From positions 1-64,000 of the forward strand of contig JAEUMT010000046.1 in the NCBI GenBank assembly GCA_016791365.1: a stretch of DNA of 64,000 nucleotides. The letters run 5' to 3'. Both the position numbers and the translations under genes were made by a program. This stretch comes from Hyphomonadaceae bacterium (GTDB taxonomy: Bacteria; Pseudomonadota; Alphaproteobacteria; Caulobacterales; Aquidulcibacteraceae). Shown here one piece after another: positions 31,906 to 39,256 of the stretch; positions within the stretch are counted from its first letter, which is position 1; each line of letters begins with the position of its first letter. The notes under the pieces are model-generated. The model was given only the letters and a program-made list of their open reading frames with translations, searched no databases and had not been told where the DNA came from.

Positions 31906-32688
31906 CTATTCCGGCTTTCGGAAGCGCATCATGAACTGATCCGTTTGCCCACGGATCGCCGGATCGAAGACACTCGCCGTATGCGGATCGGCGGCGTTGC
32001 GCAGCACATCGCTTTCGCCGTCGAACACAAAGCCGGCGGCTTCAACCTCCGAACGCAGCACCGCCGGATCGATGCGGTGAAGCGCGGTTTCCGCGTCAGT
32101 CTCAATCGCGGCGCCCGCATTGGCGGCGTGATCGATGATGACATAGACGCCGCCCGGTTTCAGCGCCGCGAACGCCGTTGCGTTCATGCGCGCGCGATCG
32201 CCCAACGCGTAGGCGGTCAAAGGCATGTCATGATAGTTCTGCGCGGTGAAGATGACGTCGAGCGGCTCAGGGTACGCGAGCGCATCGTACGGCGTGCGCG
32301 CCATCACCGCGTTCGGATATTGCGCGGCGACAGCCAGGACCGGCGTTTCATATTCGCCCGCGACGCCGTCGGGACGAATGGTCGGATAGACGCGCCCGCT
32401 CTCGCCAACGCCAACCGCGAAGAGCCGCGTGAAATATCCGCCGCCCGGGAAAATCTCACCAACCTTGTCGCCCTCTTCGATGCCGGCGAAGGCAAGTGTT
32501 TCGGCCGGATGACGCGCCGCGTCGCGCGCCGTGTCTTCCGCGGGCCGCCGCGTATCGGCCAAGGCCGCGACGATGTTGGCTGCGTCCGGCGAGACCGCGA
32601 CCTGCGCCAGCGGCGGAGTTTCCTGCTGCGCCGGCGGACTACAAGCGGCCAGCGACAAAGCCGCGGCGGCGAAGAACAAGTGTTTCAT
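31906..32688 (-). CDS. Exported methyltransferase-fold lipoprotein (COG4798-like), copy 2
   Basis: This 260-residue protein has lipobox LAAC and is paralogous to 30437-31210 over its whole length: TRRPAEDTARDAARHPAETL, GGGYFTRLFAVGVGESGRVY, LKPGGVYVIIDHAANAGA and the ending RGQTDQFMMRFRKPE. In the glycine loop it reads GEIFPGGGYFTR where copy 1 has ADIGPGGGYYSR, so the SAM-site acidic residue has shifted. The two copies flank arfB. The role is unknown. Confidence 0.85.
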   Translation of the reverse strand: MKHLFFAAAALSLAACSPPAQQETPPLAQVAVSPDAANIVAALADTRRPAEDTARDAARHPAETLAFAGIEEGDKVGEIFPGGGYFTRLFAVGVGESGRVYPTIRPDGVAGEYETPVLAVAAQYPNAVMARTPYDALAYPEPLDVIFTAQNYHDMPLTAYALGDRARMNATAFAALKPGGVYVIIDHAANAGAAIETDAETALHRIDPAVLRSEVEAAGFVFDGESDVLRNAADPHTASVFDPAIRGQTDQFMMRFRKPE

Positions 32689-32758
32689 CGAGCGTCTCCC
32701 TCTGAGACGCCTCTAGCGTGTCGCGCGCAGCCCTTCATCAGCTACGCGACGAACAGCG

Positions 32759-32816
32759 CAATATGGACCGCCGGCGTCCCGCCGGCCTGCACCGGCGTTG
32801 GCCGGCGGTCCATATT
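32759..32816. repeat. Intergenic palindromic repeat, same family as in ecm
   Basis: The arms CAATATGGACCGCCGGC and GCCGGCGGTCCATATTG are exact reverse complements (17 bp). The left half TATGGACCGCCGGCGTCCCGC is identical to the copy inside ecm. It lies 2 bp downstream of the rmuC stop and about 70 bp upstream of the methyltransferase-fold gene, so it may also work as a terminator or attenuator. Confidence 0.85.
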
Positions 32817-32818
32817 GG

Positions 32819-34135
32819 CTAGCGTGCGCGCTTTGGCGGCGGCGGCATCAGTTCCAGCTGCTCGGGCGGCGCAAGCTGACGCGGCGCGCTTTCAATCTGC
32901 TGCGGCGCGGCAATTTCAATGCCAGCGTCGCCAGCGCCCAGTTCCTTGAACTTACGCGCTTGCGGCAGCACGCGGCTTTCGACCGAGCCGACGAGGTCAT
33001 TATAGCTCTTCACTGACTTTTCGATCGTGTCGCCGACCTTGGCCATCTTATCGACCATGATCGCCATTCGGCTGTGCATCTCGCGGCCCAGCTCCGCGAT
33101 CTTCTGCGTGTTCTTGGCGCTGTCTTCCTGACGCCAGCCGTAAGCGATCGATTTCGCCAGCGCGACCATCGTCGTCGGCGTGGTGAGGATGACCTTTTGC
33201 GCGAACGCGTCGTCAAACAAATTCGGATCGCGCTCCGCGGCAGCCGCGAGGAAGTTCTCGCCCGGCACAAACAAAACCACGAACTCGGCCGTATCCGGCA
33301 CGTGCTTTTGATATTCCTTCGACGAAAGGTTTTTCACGTGGGCTTTGAGTTCGGCCAGGTGCTTCTTCAAATGCAATTCGCGCGTTGCGTCATCGGTGGC
33401 TTCCACGGCGTCGAGATAGCCCGAGAGCGCGACCTTTGAATCCACCACGATGCAGCGCCCGCCTGGAAGATTGATCACCACGTCAGGCCGCAGACGCGCG
33501 CCCTCGCCGTCCGTCGTCGAGAATTGCTCCTTGAAATCGACATGCGCCGAAAGACCCGAAAGCTCGAGCACGTTGCGGAGCGTCTGCTCACCCCAGCGCC
33601 CACGCATCTTCGGCGAGGCGCGCAACGCCGAGAGCAGCTGCGTCGTCGTCTTATTCGTCGTCCCGACAGCATCGACGATCTGCTTCACCTGCTCATTGAT
33701 CGCCGATTTGTCCTGCAGTCGCGCCTTCTCCAGCGCCTCCACATTCAGGGCCAGCTTCGCCAATTGCTCTTGCGCGGGCTGGAGCACTTCCTTGACGCCG
33801 CCTTGCGCGGCTTGCTTGTGCTTTTCAAACGTCGCATTTGCGAGCGTCATGAAGTTGGTCTGCGAAGCTTCCAGAGCCTTGGCGGCCAGCGCCAGGAAGC
33901 GCGCCTCTTCCGACTCCGAGCGCTCGGCCTTCTGCGCCTGCGTCGCCGCCAGCTCCGCTGTCAGCCGCGTATTTTCCTCGCGCAGAGCTTTCAGCTCCAC
34001 CAGGGCGCGGTCCCGCTCGCCCTTGATCAGTTCAGCGCCGCCCGCCAGCGACTGCGCCTGCATGGCCCGCCACGCAAAAAAGGCCGCCGCGCCGATGGCC
34101 GCCAGGGCCAGCAAAAAAGGAAGTGATTCGATCAT
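32819..34135 (-). CDS. rmuC: DNA recombination protein RmuC
   Basis: RmuC limits DNA rearrangements and is predicted to be a membrane-anchored, nuclease-like protein. The 438 residues have an N-terminal helix (SLPFLLALAAIGAAAFFAW), a long coiled coil (ERDRALVELKALREENTRLTAE...) and the conserved core MRGRWGEQTLRNVLELSGL, LRPDVVINLPGGRCIVVDSKV and FVVLFVPGENFLAAA. The core contains the restriction-nuclease-like D...DSK motif. The tail is Pro-rich. The downstream side carries a palindrome of the ecm family. Confidence 0.94.
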   Translation of the reverse strand: MIESLPFLLALAAIGAAAFFAWRAMQAQSLAGGAELIKGERDRALVELKALREENTRLTAELAATQAQKAERSESEEARFLALAAKALEASQTNFMTLANATFEKHKQAAQGGVKEVLQPAQEQLAKLALNVEALEKARLQDKSAINEQVKQIVDAVGTTNKTTTQLLSALRASPKMRGRWGEQTLRNVLELSGLSAHVDFKEQFSTTDGEGARLRPDVVINLPGGRCIVVDSKVALSGYLDAVEATDDATRELHLKKHLAELKAHVKNLSSKEYQKHVPDTAEFVVLFVPGENFLAAAAERDPNLFDDAFAQKVILTTPTTMVALAKSIAYGWRQEDSAKNTQKIAELGREMHSRMAIMVDKMAKVGDTIEKSVKSYNDLVGSVESRVLPQARKFKELGAGDAGIEIAAPQQIESAPRQLAPPEQLELMPPPPKRAR

Positions 34136-34236
34136 TCCGGAAGCCTAGCAGTCCGCCGGCCCCGACCACATGCCCTGCCAGCATAGGCTTGATTTGGCGC
34201 ATAGCGGAAGGGCGTCCGCGGGCGTAAGTTTCGGCT

Positions 34237-34440
34237 ATGAACCCTTTTGCTTATGCCATCCCGGTCGGCCTCGGCGTCGTTTTCCTGATCCTGTGCTTCG
34301 GGATTTACACATTGTTCCGGGGCGGCGATTTTTCGCGCTCCTGGTCAAACAAGGCGATGCGCTTTCGGGTCGTGGCCCAGTTCGTGGTGATCCTGATCCT
34401 GGTCGGCGCCATGCTGTGGAGCAGAAGCCTGAATGGTTAG
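34237..34440 (+). CDS. Twin-transmembrane HIG1-type protein
   Basis: This 67-residue protein has two hydrophobic helices (IPVGLGVVFLILCFGIYTLF and FVVILILVGAMLW) joined by a basic loop with RSWSNKAMRFRVVAQ, which fits the bacterial HIG_1 twin-transmembrane family. In several alphaproteobacteria such a gene precedes the PduO-type adenosyltransferase, as here with an 8-bp overlap. Mitochondrial relatives associate with respiratory supercomplexes; the bacterial role is not established. Confidence 0.85.
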   Translation: MNPFAYAIPVGLGVVFLILCFGIYTLFRGGDFSRSWSNKAMRFRVVAQFVVILILVGAMLWSRSLNG

Positions 34441-35002
34441 GCTGGACAAGATCGTCACCAAGGCTGGCGATGGCGGCAAGACCCGCCTCGCCACCGGCGA
34501 ACCTGTTTCAAAAGCCAGCGCGCGCGTCGAGGCTTACGGCGCCGTCGACGAACTGAACTCCGCGCTCGGTGTGGCGCGGCTCTACACCACCGCTGACCCG
34601 CTGCTCGATCCCATTCTCGATCGCGCGCAGAATGATCTCTTCGATCTCGGCGCCGATCTCGCGACCCCACACGCGGATGATTTGAAATTCGAGCCGCTGC
34701 GCATTCAGGCGAGCCAGACAGATCGGCTTGAGCGTGAAGTGGACGACCTGAACGCAAAGCTCGAGCCGCTGACATCCTTCATCCTGCCTGGCGGATCGCC
34801 GGCGGCCGCGCATCTGCATCTGGCGCGCGCGATCGCGCGGCGGGCCGAACGCGCCATCGTCGCACTCGCGGATGCTGAACCAATTTCGCCGGAAGCTGTG
34901 AAGTTCGCGAACCGGCTTTCAGATCTGCTGTTCGTGGCGGCGCGCTACGCCAACGATCAGGGCAAAGCCGACCTGCTTTGGAAACCAGGCGCCAACCGCT
35001 GA
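34433..35002 (+). CDS. pduO: PduO-type ATP:cob(I)alamin adenosyltransferase
   Basis: This enzyme adds the adenosyl group to cob(I)alamin to give adenosylcobalamin, the cofactor of Ecm and methylmalonyl-CoA mutase. The 189 residues carry the PduO motifs: TKAGDGGKTRLATGE (ATP site), RVEAYGAVDELNSALG, and FILPGGSPAAAHLHLARAIARRAER with the active-site Arg residues, then NRLSDLLFVAARY. It overlaps the upstream HIG1-type gene by 8 bp and the downstream toxin gene by 1 bp, forming a tight operon. Confidence 0.95.
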   Translation: MVRLDKIVTKAGDGGKTRLATGEPVSKASARVEAYGAVDELNSALGVARLYTTADPLLDPILDRAQNDLFDLGADLATPHADDLKFEPLRIQASQTDRLEREVDDLNAKLEPLTSFILPGGSPAAAHLHLARAIARRAERAIVALADAEPISPEAVKFANRLSDLLFVAARYANDQGKADLLWKPGANR

Positions 35003-35430
35003 TGCGCCTCGTGGTCGATACGTCGGTCATCGTCAAAGCAATCAGGAACTTCAACGGCGCTTCCGCGGCGCTGATCCAGGAGGCGATCCGCGAACGGGTC
35101 GTTCTGCTCGTCTCCACGCCGCTCTGGCTGGAGTACGAGTCGGCCCTGCAACGTCCCGAGCACTGGGTCTGGCCGGGCTTCGGCGCGGCGGATGCTGACA
35201 GATTTCTCGACGTATTGGCAAACATCGCCACGCCCATCGAGATCAGGTTTCGTTGGCGTGGCATTCTTCCCGATCCAGATGACGAAATGGTGCTCGAAAC
35301 GGCAATCAACGGCGGGGCAGATTTTCTTGTAACGTTCAATCAGCGCGACTTCGCGCCGGCTACGACAGCGCTTGGATTGGAAATATGCCGTCCCGATGCT
35401 ATCTTAGCCCGATTGAAAGAACGTCCATGA
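35002..35430 (+). CDS. PIN-domain toxin
   Basis: This 142-residue PIN nuclease belongs to the COG1569 type of putative toxin. The acidic residues that bind the metal can be seen in LVVDTSVIVKA, in PDPDDEMVLETA and in LVTFNQRDF. Such toxins cleave RNA. It is the first gene of a toxin-antitoxin pair, with an ATGA overlap into the antitoxin at 35427; most vapBC-type modules have the antitoxin first. It starts on the A of the pduO stop codon, so it may be co-transcribed with pduO. Confidence 0.85.
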   Translation: MRLVVDTSVIVKAIRNFNGASAALIQEAIRERVVLLVSTPLWLEYESALQRPEHWVWPGFGAADADRFLDVLANIATPIEIRFRWRGILPDPDDEMVLETAINGGADFLVTFNQRDFAPATTALGLEICRPDAILARLKERP

Positions 35431-35696
35431 CAAAGCCGCTCACAATTGAGATCGACGAGGCGGTCGCCGAGCAGCTGACCCGCATCGCAAACGACTTAGG
35501 CGAAACGCCTGAGCAGATCGCCGCGCGTGCAGTGACAGCGAGCATCCAATCGTTCGAGTCCAATGTACTGTTCGCGCGGCGCGCAAAGGGGCTTGATCGC
35601 AGCGCGGCGCTCGCGTGGTTGCGCGAACTTGGACAGGAAGGCCCCGCCACCGACGAGGATGATCGCCTGCCTGCAGGCTACGCCCCAAACCGCTAA
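35427..35696 (+). CDS. Antitoxin paired with the PIN toxin
   Basis: This 89-residue protein opens with a ribbon-helix-helix-like segment (KPLTIEIDEAVAEQLTRIAN) and a helical tail (LDRSAALAWLRELGQEG) ending in acidic residues, the typical form of an antitoxin that binds DNA at one end and the toxin at the other. The start overlaps the toxin stop (ATGA), and its own stop overlaps the next gene. Identification rests on size, fold pattern and position. Confidence 0.75.
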   Translation: MTKPLTIEIDEAVAEQLTRIANDLGETPEQIAARAVTASIQSFESNVLFARRAKGLDRSAALAWLRELGQEGPATDEDDRLPAGYAPNR

Positions 35697-36103
35697 TGCG
35701 CGGGGGCGTGCATCACATCGACCTTACGGTGAAGGACGCCGCACGCTCGCGTCCCTTTTACGAAGCGGTGTTGGGGCACATGGGCTACGTGCTCGCCACG
35801 GTTTACCCCGACGGCTATTGCGACTTTGACCTCAACGGCGCGCGCTTCTGCTCCATCGGCATCCGCGGCGAGAGCGGACCAAACGCCGGGCGCACGCACG
35901 ATCGCTATACGCCGGGTTTGCATCACATCGCCTGGCAAGCGGAGAGCCGCGCGGATGTCGATGCGCTCTACGCGCTGCTGCGGGAGATCGGCGCAACGAT
36001 CCTCGATCCGCCCGCCGACTATCCCCAATACGGCCCCACCTACTACGCCGTCTTCTTCGCCGATCCCGACGGTTTGAAGCTCGAATACGTGCACAAGCCC
36101 TAA
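35696..36103 (+). CDS. VOC (glyoxalase/bleomycin-resistance) family protein
   Basis: This 135-residue single-domain VOC protein starts with the metal-site strand VHHIDLTVKDAARSRPFYE and has LHHIAWQAESRADVDALYALL and DPDGLKLEYVH at the positions of the other two ligands (His, His, Glu). Family members include glyoxalases, ring-cleaving dioxygenases and drug-binding proteins, so a specific reaction cannot be given. It is the last gene of the pduO-toxin-antitoxin run and is followed by a hairpin. Confidence 0.85.
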   Translation: MRGGVHHIDLTVKDAARSRPFYEAVLGHMGYVLATVYPDGYCDFDLNGARFCSIGIRGESGPNAGRTHDRYTPGLHHIAWQAESRADVDALYALLREIGATILDPPADYPQYGPTYYAVFFADPDGLKLEYVHKP

Positions 36104-36105
36104 CG

Positions 36106-36134
36106 AAAAACGGCCCGCACTTTCGCGCGGGCCG
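36106..36134 (-). terminator. Hairpin terminator for the CsbD gene (shared with the VOC gene)
   Basis: The stem CGGCCCGC / GCGGGCCG (8 bp, plus CG extension) lies between the convergent VOC and CsbD genes. On the minus strand it is followed by five T residues, so it is a standard terminator for csbD. From the plus side there is no T-run. Confidence 0.8.
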
Positions 36135-36156
36135 CTCTAGCGTAACCAAGCCGGTT

Positions 36157-36342
36157 TTAGTTCGGCTTATCGTTCTTCTTCATCGCGTCCTTGGTGTCGC
36201 CAAGCACTTCGCGGGCTTCGCCCTTCGCCTTGTCGATCTTGCCTTTTGCTTCGAGCGATGCGTCGCCCGTTGCTTTGCCGATGCCTTCTTTCACCGCGCC
36301 CGAAACCTTGTCGGCCGCGCCTTTGACGTGTTCTTTGTCCAT
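36157..36342 (-). CDS. CsbD-family stress protein
   Basis: This 61-residue protein is highly charged and helical, with the CsbD pattern KGAADKVSGAVKEGIGKATG followed by AKGKIDKAKGEAREVLGD. CsbD-like proteins accumulate under general stress or stationary phase; the mechanism is unknown. It has its own terminator and is transcribed toward the VOC gene, separately from phaB. Confidence 0.92.
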   Translation of the reverse strand: MDKEHVKGAADKVSGAVKEGIGKATGDASLEAKGKIDKAKGEAREVLGDTKDAMKKNDKPN

Positions 36343-36397
36343 GAATTCAGTCTCCTTGGAATGGAGAAAGAACGCTGAACAAACGTCATCGTTCCAA

Positions 36398-37123
36398 TCA
36401 GGTGATGTATTGCGCGCCGTTCATCGTAAGCGTGGAACCGGTCATGAAACCTGATCCATCTGATGCGAGGAATGACACTGTGCTGGCGATTTCCTCCGCC
36501 TTGCCGAGACGGCCAACCGGAATTGTCGAGATGATTTTCTTCAAAACATCTTCTGGCACCGCCTGAACCATCTCGGTGTCGATGTAGCCCGGGCACACGC
36601 AATTGACAGTAATGCCCTTGCTTGCGCCTTCCTGCGCCAGCGCCTTGGTGAAACCGATCATCCCGGCCTTGGCGGCGGAATAGTTCACCTGACCCGCCTG
36701 GCCCTTCTGACCATTGATCGAGCTGATGTTGATGATGCGGCCCCAGGCGCGGTTGCGCATGCCTTCGATGACCTGGCGTGTCATGTTGAAGCAAGAATCC
36801 ATGTTCACGCGGATCACTTCCGACCATTGCTCATGGCTCATCTTGTGGAAGAAACCGTCGCGCGTGATGCCGGCATTGTTCACCAGCACGTCGATCGGGC
36901 CCAGCTGATCCTCGACCGCCTTGGCCGCCTTCACGCAATCGTCGAAATTCCCGACATTGCCCTTCACGACCATGATGCCGAGTTCCTTGGCGGTCGCGTC
37001 AGCGGCGGCGTCATTGCCGGAATAGCCGGCCGCGACCTTCATGCCGTCGGCCTTGAGCCGCGCCGAAATGGCCTTGCCGATCCCACGGGTGCCGCCGGTT
37101 ACAAAAGCCACGCGCGTCGTCAT
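36398..37123 (-). CDS. phaB: Acetoacetyl-CoA reductase
   Basis: PhaB reduces acetoacetyl-CoA to (R)-3-hydroxybutyryl-CoA with NADPH for polyhydroxybutyrate synthesis, and it feeds the ethylmalonyl-CoA pathway. The 241 residues form a short-chain dehydrogenase with FVTGGTRGIGKAIS, NNAGITRDGFFHKM, the catalytic Ser-Tyr-Lys set (NISSINGQKGQAGQVNYSAAK) and the PhaB-typical ending MNGAQYIT. GGGAGG 6 nt before the ATG fixes the start. FabG is the alternative, but length and tail favour PhaB, and phaA and phaR are in the window. Confidence 0.92.
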   Translation of the reverse strand: MTTRVAFVTGGTRGIGKAISARLKADGMKVAAGYSGNDAAADATAKELGIMVVKGNVGNFDDCVKAAKAVEDQLGPIDVLVNNAGITRDGFFHKMSHEQWSEVIRVNMDSCFNMTRQVIEGMRNRAWGRIINISSINGQKGQAGQVNYSAAKAGMIGFTKALAQEGASKGITVNCVCPGYIDTEMVQAVPEDVLKKIISTIPVGRLGKAEEIASTVSFLASDGSGFMTGSTLTMNGAQYIT

Positions 37124-37244
37124 GAAGTCCTCCCAGGTCCGTTTCGTCTGATGCGAAATCTCTGAGGTCACATTGCGCGAGTTCTGCCCGGAGGCAACCG
37201 TTCGTTCTTGGCGTTGCACGCGCGGTTCGCCACACTGAACCGGT

Positions 37245-37658
37245 ATGATCCGGACCGTCGTCCTCTACGCCTTGGCCCTCGCCGCCGGCGCCTTCGCGCT
37301 GCAGTGGCTGCAGTACAATTACCTCGTCCGGACCTTCCCGTTTGAGATCTACATCGCGCTGATCGCGATCGCCTTCGCCGGTCTTGGCGTCTGGGCCGGT
37401 TTGCGGCTGGCGCGCCGCCCGCCATCGGCGACCTTCGAGAAGAACACCGCCGCCTTGGCGTCGCTCGGCATCACGCTCCGCGAGCAGGAAGTGCTCGCTC
37501 TGCTTGCGGCGGGCAAATCCAACAAGGAAATCGCCCAAAAGCTCGGCGTCTCCCCCAACACGATCAAGACCCAGATCGCCAGCCTCTACCAAAAGCTGGA
37601 AGTCCAGCGGCGCACCCAGGCCGTTCAAAAAGCGCGGGAGCTCGCGCTTATCCCCTGA
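37245..37658 (+). CDS. Membrane-anchored LuxR-type transcriptional regulator
   Basis: This 137-residue protein has two membrane helices (TVVLYALALAAGAFALQWLQ and IYIALIAIAFAGLGVWAGLRL), then a LuxR/GerE helix-turn-helix (LTLREQEVLALLAAGKSNKEIAQKLGVS-like; here ITLREQEVLALLAAGKSNKE), with VSPNTIKTQI as the recognition helix. Such short membrane-bound HTH proteins are frequently found next to DUF4199 genes, as here. The DUF4199 gene 110 bp downstream is the likely target. It is divergent from phaB across 121 bp. Confidence 0.88.
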   Translation: MIRTVVLYALALAAGAFALQWLQYNYLVRTFPFEIYIALIAIAFAGLGVWAGLRLARRPPSATFEKNTAALASLGITLREQEVLALLAAGKSNKEIAQKLGVSPNTIKTQIASLYQKLEVQRRTQAVQKARELALIP

Positions 37659-37767
37659 TCGCGCCTCCCCAAACGGCTGATTTTGCTGATTTGGTACTTT
37701 CGGGTGATGGATTGGCGGCCCGGGCGCCGGCTTGCTCGGCTCATCGCAACCCAAAGGAGCAAGCCCC

Positions 37768-38307
37768 ATGTTCGCAACCGCCCTACGCTACGGCGCCATT
37801 TCCGGCCTGGTCGTCATCGCCGTCATCATCGCCGGCATGATGTACGCGGACGGCCCCGGCGGCGGCCACGCGACCTCATCGCTCTGGTTCGGCTACCTCG
37901 TCATGATCCTGGCGCTGTCGACGATCTTCCTGGCGATCCGCGAATACCGGAACAAGGCGCTCGGCGGCGTGATCAAATTCCTGCCGGCGTTCGGCCTCGG
38001 CCTGCTCGTCGCGGCCGTCGCGGGCGTCGTTTACGTCATCGCCTGGGAGACGTTCCTGCAGGTCAGCCACTATCCGTTCATGGAGAACTACACGGCCGCC
38101 ATGGTTCAGGCGCAGCGCGACGCTGGCGTCAGCGGCGCCGAACTCGACGCGTTCATTGCGCAAATGGAAAAAGCCAAGGCCGATTACGCCAACCCGCTCT
38201 ACCGCCTGCCGATGACCTTCATCGAGATATTCCCGGTCGGTTTCCTGATCGCGCTCATCTCGGCCGCCATCCTGCGCAATCCGAAAGTGCTGCCGGCGCG
38301 GGGCTGA
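37768..38307 (+). CDS. DUF4199-type membrane protein
   Basis: This 179-residue protein has about four hydrophobic helices (YGAISGLVVIAVIIAGMMY, LWFGYLVMILALSTIFLAI, FLPAFGLGLLVAAVAGVVYV and IEIFPVGFLIALISAAIL), with a soluble helical loop between helices 3 and 4 (MVQAQRDAGVSGAELDAFIAQ). This matches DUF4199, whose function is unknown. AAAGGAG upstream of the ATG supports this start. It is probably controlled by the membrane LuxR-type regulator just before it. Confidence 0.85.
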   Translation: MFATALRYGAISGLVVIAVIIAGMMYADGPGGGHATSSLWFGYLVMILALSTIFLAIREYRNKALGGVIKFLPAFGLGLLVAAVAGVVYVIAWETFLQVSHYPFMENYTAAMVQAQRDAGVSGAELDAFIAQMEKAKADYANPLYRLPMTFIEIFPVGFLIALISAAILRNPKVLPARG

Positions 38308-38406
38308 TCACGGGGACGGCGTCGCCGCCGGCGGCGCCGTTCGCGTTTCGCTTGAGCTCTGGGCGGCTCACCTCTAGGCCTTCGTCGCGGGCGGGGGAAC
38401 GAGCAT

Positions 38407-39120
38407 ATGTTGGTTGGCATTTTTGTGCCCAGGGCCACGATCATGGGCCAGGGCACGATCGGCACGGGCGCGGCTCTGTTGGCGATCCTGATCGTCGTCG
38501 GGATGATCCACGCGTTTCTTGTCGCCGTCTTTTCAGCTATCGCCGCGGCGATCGTGACCATCGGCCTGCTCGTCGCCTCGACTGCGTTGCGCTGGGATGC
38601 GAATTTCAAACCGCGGCCATTGTTCAACGTACTGGTCAACGCGTTCATGGCGATGACCATCGTGACATGGCTCCTGGATTTGCTGCTGCACTCCTACTTC
38701 TCGGTGCCGACCATGATCGTCGCACTCGATCAACAAAGGTGCGATCCGTATTGCGCCGGATACTCCGGCAACACCTCGAACGCGCTGATCCAATCGGTCT
38801 CGGACTATTATCGCTACGCGGTCGCGACGGCGCCTGGCGGCGGATGGCTGCGTTATCTGATTCAGCACATTCCCGGCCTGATCGCGTTCGCGTGGGTTCT
38901 CGGCAGCGGCGAGCCGGATGCGTTTCAAGACCGCATCGCCGCGAACATCGCGTTACCCGGGCCAGGCGGGCGCTTCGCCGACAGCGCCACGGCGCACCTC
39001 GCGCGCAACAAGCTGAAACGCTTGGCGGTCGTCAGCGTCATCAGCGTCGGCGCCGCACTCGCCTTGGCGTTTCCGATCTTCGTTCAGCTGATGCTGGGGT
39101 TGCGCGGCTTGGCGCACTAA
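38407..39120 (+). CDS. Multi-pass membrane protein, unknown function
   Basis: This 237-residue protein has about five hydrophobic segments, among them ALLAILIVVGMIHAFLVAVF, AAAIVTIGLLVASTAL, VNAFMAMTIVTWLLDLLL and a C-terminal LAVVSVISVGAALALAFPIF. A soluble loop carries two Cys (QQRCDPYCAGYSGN) that could form a disulfide on the periplasmic side. The family is not recognised. It follows the DUF4199 gene by 99 bp. The start has a G-rich stretch (GGGGGAAC) upstream. Confidence 0.7.
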   Translation: MLVGIFVPRATIMGQGTIGTGAALLAILIVVGMIHAFLVAVFSAIAAAIVTIGLLVASTALRWDANFKPRPLFNVLVNAFMAMTIVTWLLDLLLHSYFSVPTMIVALDQQRCDPYCAGYSGNTSNALIQSVSDYYRYAVATAPGGGWLRYLIQHIPGLIAFAWVLGSGEPDAFQDRIAANIALPGPGGRFADSATAHLARNKLKRLAVVSVISVGAALALAFPIFVQLMLGLRGLAH

Positions 39121-39256
39121 CGCCTCCGGCGGGCTTTCTGATCGTAAGGCCGACCTGCCTGTACCCGTTCCGGCGTGGCAAAGGCTGGATACCCCGGCCG
39201 CCGCCTTTGCCCGTTGCTTGCGCCCGAACGCGTCCCGCTGTTAGCTGACGCAGGGG

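Noticed and set aside
34433-35002. Cobalamin riboswitch near pduO
   Set aside because: No B12-box or leader structure is visible. The gene starts inside the preceding frame, so there is no leader.
37683-39248. 521-codon plus-strand frame across the DUF4199 and membrane-protein genes
   Set aside because: It is rich in Arg/His/Pro without helices or motifs, while the other plus-strand frame gives two well-formed membrane proteins with ribosome sites.
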